Assembly (NCBI GenBank): GCA_030648225.1
Contig: JAUSIA010000061.1
Coordinates: 1 to 8,182, forward strand
Direction of reading: 5' to 3'
DNA: 8,182 bases
Source of the DNA: Ignavibacteria bacterium
Lineage (GTDB): Bacteria > Bacteroidota > Ignavibacteria > Ignavibacteriales > Ignavibacteriaceae
Part shown: in pieces, positions 5,247-8,182 of the stretch
Position numbering within the stretch: position 1 is the first letter of the stretch
How the letters are laid out: each line of letters begins with the position of its first letter
The notes under the pieces: model-generated
Told to the model about the DNA's origin: nothing
The model's input: the letters and a program-made list of their open reading frames with translations, nothing else
Databases searched by the model: none
Program-made: the position numbers and the translations under genes

Positions 5247-7157
5247 CTAATTAAACAATTCCCACGCTAATCCAAAACGTATTCCTCTTTCCCTCATTGG
5301 GTAATAAGGAACAATAAAATATTGTTCGCCAAAAAGATTTTCCCATGAAAAATAAACTATTGCAACCTGCTGAATTATACCTGCAACTGTAAAATCAATC
5401 TGGTAAATTGATCCGAGATTTTCTGATTCAAAATCATAATACTTAAGAACAAATCCGGTTTTTAAATCGAGGTTCCTGTTGAAGAGAATATCTTTATAGA
5501 AAATTCCTCCATGAACATGCATTTTTATTTCTGAAGAATTATGAGTTTGATTCTCATCAAACGAGTTGTAATTAAATTTTCCTTCAAGCCCGATTTTCCA
5601 GAAATCATAAGTTAGATCCGCTGAAACTCCATTTAATTTCCCGGCTGAAACAGGTGATGAAGTGGGTAAAACAAAAGTAATGAAAGATAGAACCGGATAA
5701 TTATTTTCTCGTCTATATAATCTAACGTTTGCAAAAAGTTTGTCATACTCTATCCTTGCACCAATTTCATATACATCCGTCTCCAGATCATAAAGAAAAT
5801 CAAACCTGCTTATACCTCCATACAAACTGAGGAGATTTAAAACCCTAAATGTAACATCTCCTCCAAAGCCATGAAGAGAGCTGTTAAGATTTGAATAACT
5901 AGTGAGCTTATAAAAGAATGAAGGAATTAAAATACTGTCCAGCAGGTACAAAGAAAAAACCGGCGAGACTGAAAAAACATTATATTCTGTTTTTTCTCTC
6001 TGAAAGCCGGAGATAGTATCAACAAAATAATAGTTCAGCTCTCTTTTCTCCAAAACTCCGTTAAGTTCAATATTCAGAAAGGAAGGTGAATAAGATTGTC
6101 TTAATCCCGTTCCCCAAACATAATTTTTAATTTCATTATTAGATGGGATACCTGAATATTTTTCTTGAGATGAATGATAATAAAAGTTTAAATCGGAATG
6201 GAATTCACCAAATTTTCCAAGTGCTCTTAATTTAAATTTATCCCAACTTACTTCCTGTCTTAAAATCAGATTAATAACAGGAGCTTGTAAAGGATCAAAA
6301 AGAACACTGTTTATATCACTAGTAATTTTTGAAATGCTGTCAACATCAACTCCTCCAAAAAAACCAAGTTCAGAACTTACTAATGAATAAGAACCGATTA
6401 GATTAATTGAATTGGAAAGGAAATACTTCAGCTTAACATTTGCCTGCCAGATGCTGAAATCGCTGTTTCTGTATATCCCATCAAAATTCCTGTTAGTAAT
6501 ATCAAAAAAAAGATTGAACTTATTCAGGAAGGAAGCATTAAAAATTCCATCTACGAATGCTTCACCTTCAGGACCTTCATAATATTTTATCCTTGTATAA
6601 GGGGCAGGTGTTATAAAATCTTTTTCTATAAAATTTACAGATGCTATATAACTATCAGCCCCATAAAGAAATCCTCTTGGTAAAGGAAGAATCTCAATTG
6701 AATCTATTAATTCATTCTGGATGAGATTGATATCAAGCATATTTGTATATCTGTTATTAAAAAGAATTCCATCAGAAAAAAAACCTATTCCTCCAAAACC
6801 GTTTCCATAAAGAATAAGTTCATTAGGCTGCCCAATCATACCTTTATCTTTTAAATAACTGAATCCAGCAGGTGCAAAAAGATCACCCGTGTACCTGTAA
6901 TCGAGCTTGTTAATGGTTTCCCTGTTTATAAAAAAACTCACATTATAAAATGGATTATGATATAAAGGATAAAGTGTATCAACCTTTACCAGTGAATCTT
7001 TAGTGCTTGTGAGTGTGGTATCGGAAGAAAGAGTGTCCTGGTAAGTTACAAAAGAAGAATCGGTTAAAGTTTTAATTGTATCAGCAACAGTTGTACCAAC
7101 TTCCTGGGAATAAAGGTTTGAACAAACAAGAATAACCGAAACAAGAAAAAAATTCAT
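5247..7157 (-). CDS. TonB-dependent-receptor-like outer-membrane beta-barrel protein
   Basis: This is a 636-residue predicted outer-membrane barrel. The signal peptide (MNFFLVSVILVCSNLYSQ) probably cleaves at YS/Q. Residues 19-65 are a low-complexity Thr/Ser/Asp segment with repeated DTL/DSL motifs. A plug-like domain covers about 72-180: ELILYGNGFGG stands where receptors have an RG strand, then FFSDGILFNN, IDSIEILPLPRGFLYGADS and VNFIEKD, echoing the 'v.DG...iesIEVl.Gp.s.LYG..a..gvInI..K' pattern. The rest alternates amphipathic strands and ends with WENLFGEQYFIVPYYPMRERGIRFGLAWELF. No carboxypeptidase-like domain or clear TonB box is seen, so it may be a reduced receptor or a porin relative. 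Substrate unknown. The start is fixed by a stop codon (TGA) directly before ATG 7157. No Shine-Dalgarno sequence is seen. It stands alone, convergent with the lipoprotein gene and divergent from HU. Confidence 0.85.
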   Translation of the reverse strand: MNFFLVSVILVCSNLYSQEVGTTVADTIKTLTDSSFVTYQDTLSSDTTLTSTKDSLVKVDTLYPLYHNPFYNVSFFINRETINKLDYRYTGDLFAPAGFSYLKDKGMIGQPNELILYGNGFGGIGFFSDGILFNNRYTNMLDINLIQNELIDSIEILPLPRGFLYGADSYIASVNFIEKDFITPAPYTRIKYYEGPEGEAFVDGIFNASFLNKFNLFFDITNRNFDGIYRNSDFSIWQANVKLKYFLSNSINLIGSYSLVSSELGFFGGVDVDSISKITSDINSVLFDPLQAPVINLILRQEVSWDKFKLRALGKFGEFHSDLNFYYHSSQEKYSGIPSNNEIKNYVWGTGLRQSYSPSFLNIELNGVLEKRELNYYFVDTISGFQREKTEYNVFSVSPVFSLYLLDSILIPSFFYKLTSYSNLNSSLHGFGGDVTFRVLNLLSLYGGISRFDFLYDLETDVYEIGARIEYDKLFANVRLYRRENNYPVLSFITFVLPTSSPVSAGKLNGVSADLTYDFWKIGLEGKFNYNSFDENQTHNSSEIKMHVHGGIFYKDILFNRNLDLKTGFVLKYYDFESENLGSIYQIDFTVAGIIQQVAIVYFSWENLFGEQYFIVPYYPMRERGIRFGLAWELFN

Positions 7158-7191
7158 TCAACCGGTTTAATTAATAGCAAAATTCAAACCG

Positions 7192-7221
7192 AAAATATAG
7201 AATTCAATGATAAGCTACAAA
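7192..7221 (-). promoter_or_regulatory. candidate promoter of the barrel protein gene
   Basis: Read on the minus strand, TTTG (7221-7218) is followed after 18 nt by TATATTTT (7199-7192). These match the Bacteroidetes -33 box fully and the -7 box at 7 of 8 positions. Taking the overlapping TATTTTCG (7197-7190) instead gives a 20-nt gap and the same octamer as the candidate HU promoter. The start point would be roughly 28 nt before the ATG at 7157, giving a short leader without a Shine-Dalgarno sequence. Confidence 0.45.
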
Positions 7222-7274
7222 GCAGATAGCTGGTTTATACAATAAAATCAGGTATAAAATAAGGCCGTTGAAAG

Positions 7275-7292
7275 AAAAAAAATTTTTTTTTT
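7275..7292. other. A8T10 tract between divergent promoters
   Basis: Eight A (7275-7282) run directly into ten T (7283-7292), a rigid and intrinsically bent type of tract. It ends 13 bp before the candidate HU -33 box and lies between the HU and barrel-gene promoters. It could act as an UP-like element or nucleoid-protein site, or it may simply be slippage-prone DNA. Function is inferred from position only. Confidence 0.4.
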
Positions 7293-7305
7293 GGCTTAAA
7301 ATTAT

Positions 7306-7335
7306 TTTGTTTGTTTAAAATAATCTTTATTTTCG
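7306..7335 (+). promoter_or_regulatory. candidate promoter of the HU gene
   Basis: TTTG (7306-7309), an 18-nt gap and TATTTTCG (7328-7335) match the Bacteroidetes -33/-7 arrangement at 4 of 4 and 7 of 8 positions. Transcription would begin near 7342, giving a leader of about 35 nt that contains the ribosome site GAAGGG (7363-7368). This placement also argues against translation starting at the upstream in-frame ATG at 7311, which would lie before the start of the transcript. Confidence 0.45.
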
Positions 7336-7376
7336 TTACGGAATTTATTAATAAACTAAACAGAAGGGTAAATAAA

Positions 7377-7667
7377 ATGGCAGATACCAAACCAATGACC
7401 AAATCCCAGATTGTTGACCACCTGGCAGCAAAAACCGACGTTACGAAAAAAATTGCAAACCAGTTCCTTGAAGAACTGAGCAAGCTTGCTTATAAAGAAG
7501 CAAAAAAATCTTTTACTTTCCCGGGTATTGGAAAGCTTATTGTTGTTAACCGCAAAGAAAGGATGGGAAGAAATCCTGCTACCGGTGAACAGATTTTGAT
7601 TCCGGCAAGAAAAGCTTTAAAGTTCAGAATTGCTAAACATGCAAAGGATGCTGTTTTACAAAAATAA
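7377..7667 (+). CDS. hup: HU-family histone-like DNA-binding protein
   Basis: This is a small nucleoid protein that bends and compacts DNA as a dimer. The 96 residues have the HU/IHF fold in order: N-terminal helices (MTKSQIVDHLAAKTDVTKKIANQFLEEL is the typical opening), the turn FPGIG (48-52), and beta arms carrying RNPATGE (65-71), whose P67 is the intercalating proline. A C-terminal strand and helix follow (IPARKALKFRIAKHAKDAV). It reads PARKALKF where HU usually has PA.KVPKF, a small departure. I chose ATG 7377, not the in-frame ATG 7311. GAAGGG (7363-7368) sits 8 nt upstream of 7377, the length then fits the family (about 90-100), and the extra 22 residues would be a hydrophobic leader unsuited to a DNA-binding protein. 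It is a single-gene unit with its own promoter and terminator. Confidence 0.96.
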   Translation: MADTKPMTKSQIVDHLAAKTDVTKKIANQFLEELSKLAYKEAKKSFTFPGIGKLIVVNRKERMGRNPATGEQILIPARKALKFRIAKHAKDAVLQK

Positions 7668-7687
7668 GTAGCAGCCTGCATTTTTTT

Positions 7688-7719
7688 GCCCTTTTGTTTT
7701 TTAACAGAAGGGCTTTTTT
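7688..7719 (+). terminator. intrinsic terminator of the HU gene
   Basis: GCCCTTTTG (7688-7696) pairs with CAGAAGGGC (7705-7713) in a 9-bp stem with one T-G wobble, around an 8-nt loop that may close by two more T-A pairs. Six T follow (7714-7719). It begins 21 bp after the HU stop and separates HU from the next gene. Confidence 0.9.
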
Positions 7720-7808
7720 ATTTCATTTAACCGGAGCTAATGTACTTTGGGGAAAAGCTGAATATTCATCAACAATTGTTTACTAAATTTTGTTGTTTCA
7801 TTTCTATT

Positions 7809-7826
7809 AACTAATTTCAACTAATT
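7809..7826. repeat. AACTAATT direct repeat with 10-bp period
   Basis: AACTAATT occurs at 7809-7816 and again at 7819-7826, exactly one helical turn apart, about 145 bp before the next gene. It might be a tandem operator on one DNA face, but the sequence is simple and AT-rich. Apart from this and a weak CAACAA/TTGTTG inverted repeat (7770-7775 with 7790-7795), the gap from 7720 to 7970 shows nothing I can name. No convincing promoter pair was found: TATGTTTT at 7943-7950 has no TTTG at the right distance. Confidence 0.25.
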
Positions 7827-7970
7827 AATTATCGGGCGAAATGATTGCTCTGTTAAAAATATTTCTCTTTTTAGCTCGTCCTATTTTTATCCAGCTTGGA
7901 TTTAATAAAACCGTTTTAGCTAACAACTATCAAATATACCACTATGTTTTTAAAAATGATAGGAGTTGAT

Positions 7971-8182
7971 ATGAAAACTTTGAGTCGCATAATATTTTTT
8001 ACAATAATTTTTATTTCTGATTTATCAGCTCAAACGCCACAATGGGAATTTCTAGGTTTAAATAATGAACAGATATTTGATATTGTTATTGATGATAGCT
8101 CAAACATTTATCTGGCTTCTGACGAAGGAGTATTTAAATCTACAGACAATGGAATTACTTGGATTTTTAACAACAACGGATT
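7971..8182 (+). CDS. secreted propeller-type protein, 5' end only
   Basis: The gene runs off the window after 70 codons. It opens with a clear signal peptide (MKTLSR, hydrophobic IIFFTIIFIS, cleavage probably after DLSA, before QTPQW), so the product is exported. The mature start has the pattern IFDIVIDDSSNIYLASDEGVFKSTDNGITW. This is the strand-turn-strand signature of BNR/sortilin-like or two-component-regulator-type beta-propeller repeats, widespread in large secreted or surface proteins of Ignavibacteria and Bacteroidetes. Such proteins often end in a type IX secretion sorting domain; whether this one does lies outside the window. AGGAG (7961-7965) sits 5 nt before ATG 7971, supporting the start. 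Function beyond a probable extracellular or cell-surface role cannot be stated. Confidence 0.85.
   Translation, partial: MKTLSRIIFFTIIFISDLSAQTPQWEFLGLNNEQIFDIVIDDSSNIYLASDEGVFKSTDNGITWIFNNNG

Noticed and set aside
7311..7376. In-frame 22-residue N-terminal extension of HU
   Set aside because: It has no ribosome site, is hydrophobic, and would begin at or before the expected transcript start. ATG 7377 with GAAGGG 8 nt upstream gives the normal HU length.
7235..7681. Minus-strand open frames across the HU gene and its leader
   Set aside because: They overlap the strongly supported HU gene and terminator region, encode low-complexity sequence from the A/T tract, and lack start signals.
7841..7969. 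42-codon open frame (MIALLKIFLFLAR...) ending one base before the propeller gene
   Set aside because: It has no ribosome site and no recognisable family, and the hydrophobic composition is expected from AT-rich DNA. The overlap of its stop with the next ribosome site is probably chance.
7921..7970. Promoter for the propeller gene at TATGTTTT (7943-7950)
   Set aside because: No TTTG box lies 17-23 nt upstream, and the start would leave only about 14 nt before the ATG, cutting close to the ribosome site.

Overview
The window looks like a chromosomal segment from an AT-rich Gram-negative bacterium of the Bacteroidetes/Chlorobi superphylum, most likely Ignavibacteria-like. The lineage call is an inference from several features: Bacteroidetes-style promoter elements (TTTG and TAnnTTTG-like boxes), a LytS/LytTR two-component pair, a TonB-receptor-like outer-membrane protein whose signal peptide ends in YSQ, a secreted protein carrying a 'GVFKSTDNGITW' propeller repeat, and dispersed palindromic repeats. 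No rRNA or tRNA is present to settle it.

Layout. Positions 1-875 hold the 3' part of dxr (MEP isoprenoid pathway). It is followed on the same strand by rseP (960-2315), an intramembrane zinc protease. Next comes a gene-free stretch of about 396 bp (2316-2711). It holds a nested palindromic REP/MITE-like element (2336-2548) and then a possible promoter with a GATAA/TTATC palindrome. A tight two-gene operon follows: a four-TM LytS-type histidine kinase (2712-3848) and a LytTR response regulator (3865-4584). A small, very AT-rich lipoprotein gene of unknown function comes next (4696-5106). A degenerate repeat separates it from a convergent minus-strand gene (5247-7157) for a TonB-receptor-like outer-membrane beta-barrel. 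That gene diverges from a histone-like HU gene (7377-7667). The space between them carries candidate promoters for both directions and an A8T10 tract. HU ends in a clear intrinsic terminator. The window closes on the 5' end of a secreted propeller-type protein (7971 onward).

How the genes relate. dxr and rseP are frequent neighbours in bacteria, in the undecaprenyl/isoprenoid/envelope cluster, so this side is ordinary core genome. The kinase and regulator almost certainly form one phosphorelay. Its target is unknown, but a shared GATAA-N(4-5)-TTATC-N(4-5)-TATAAG pattern lies upstream of both the kinase and the lipoprotein gene, which makes the lipoprotein a testable target. The rest are single housekeeping or envelope genes. 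I do not see a clearly new multi-gene system here. The most noteworthy items are the composite palindromic element, the shared motif around the two-component system, and the reduced TonB-receptor-like protein.
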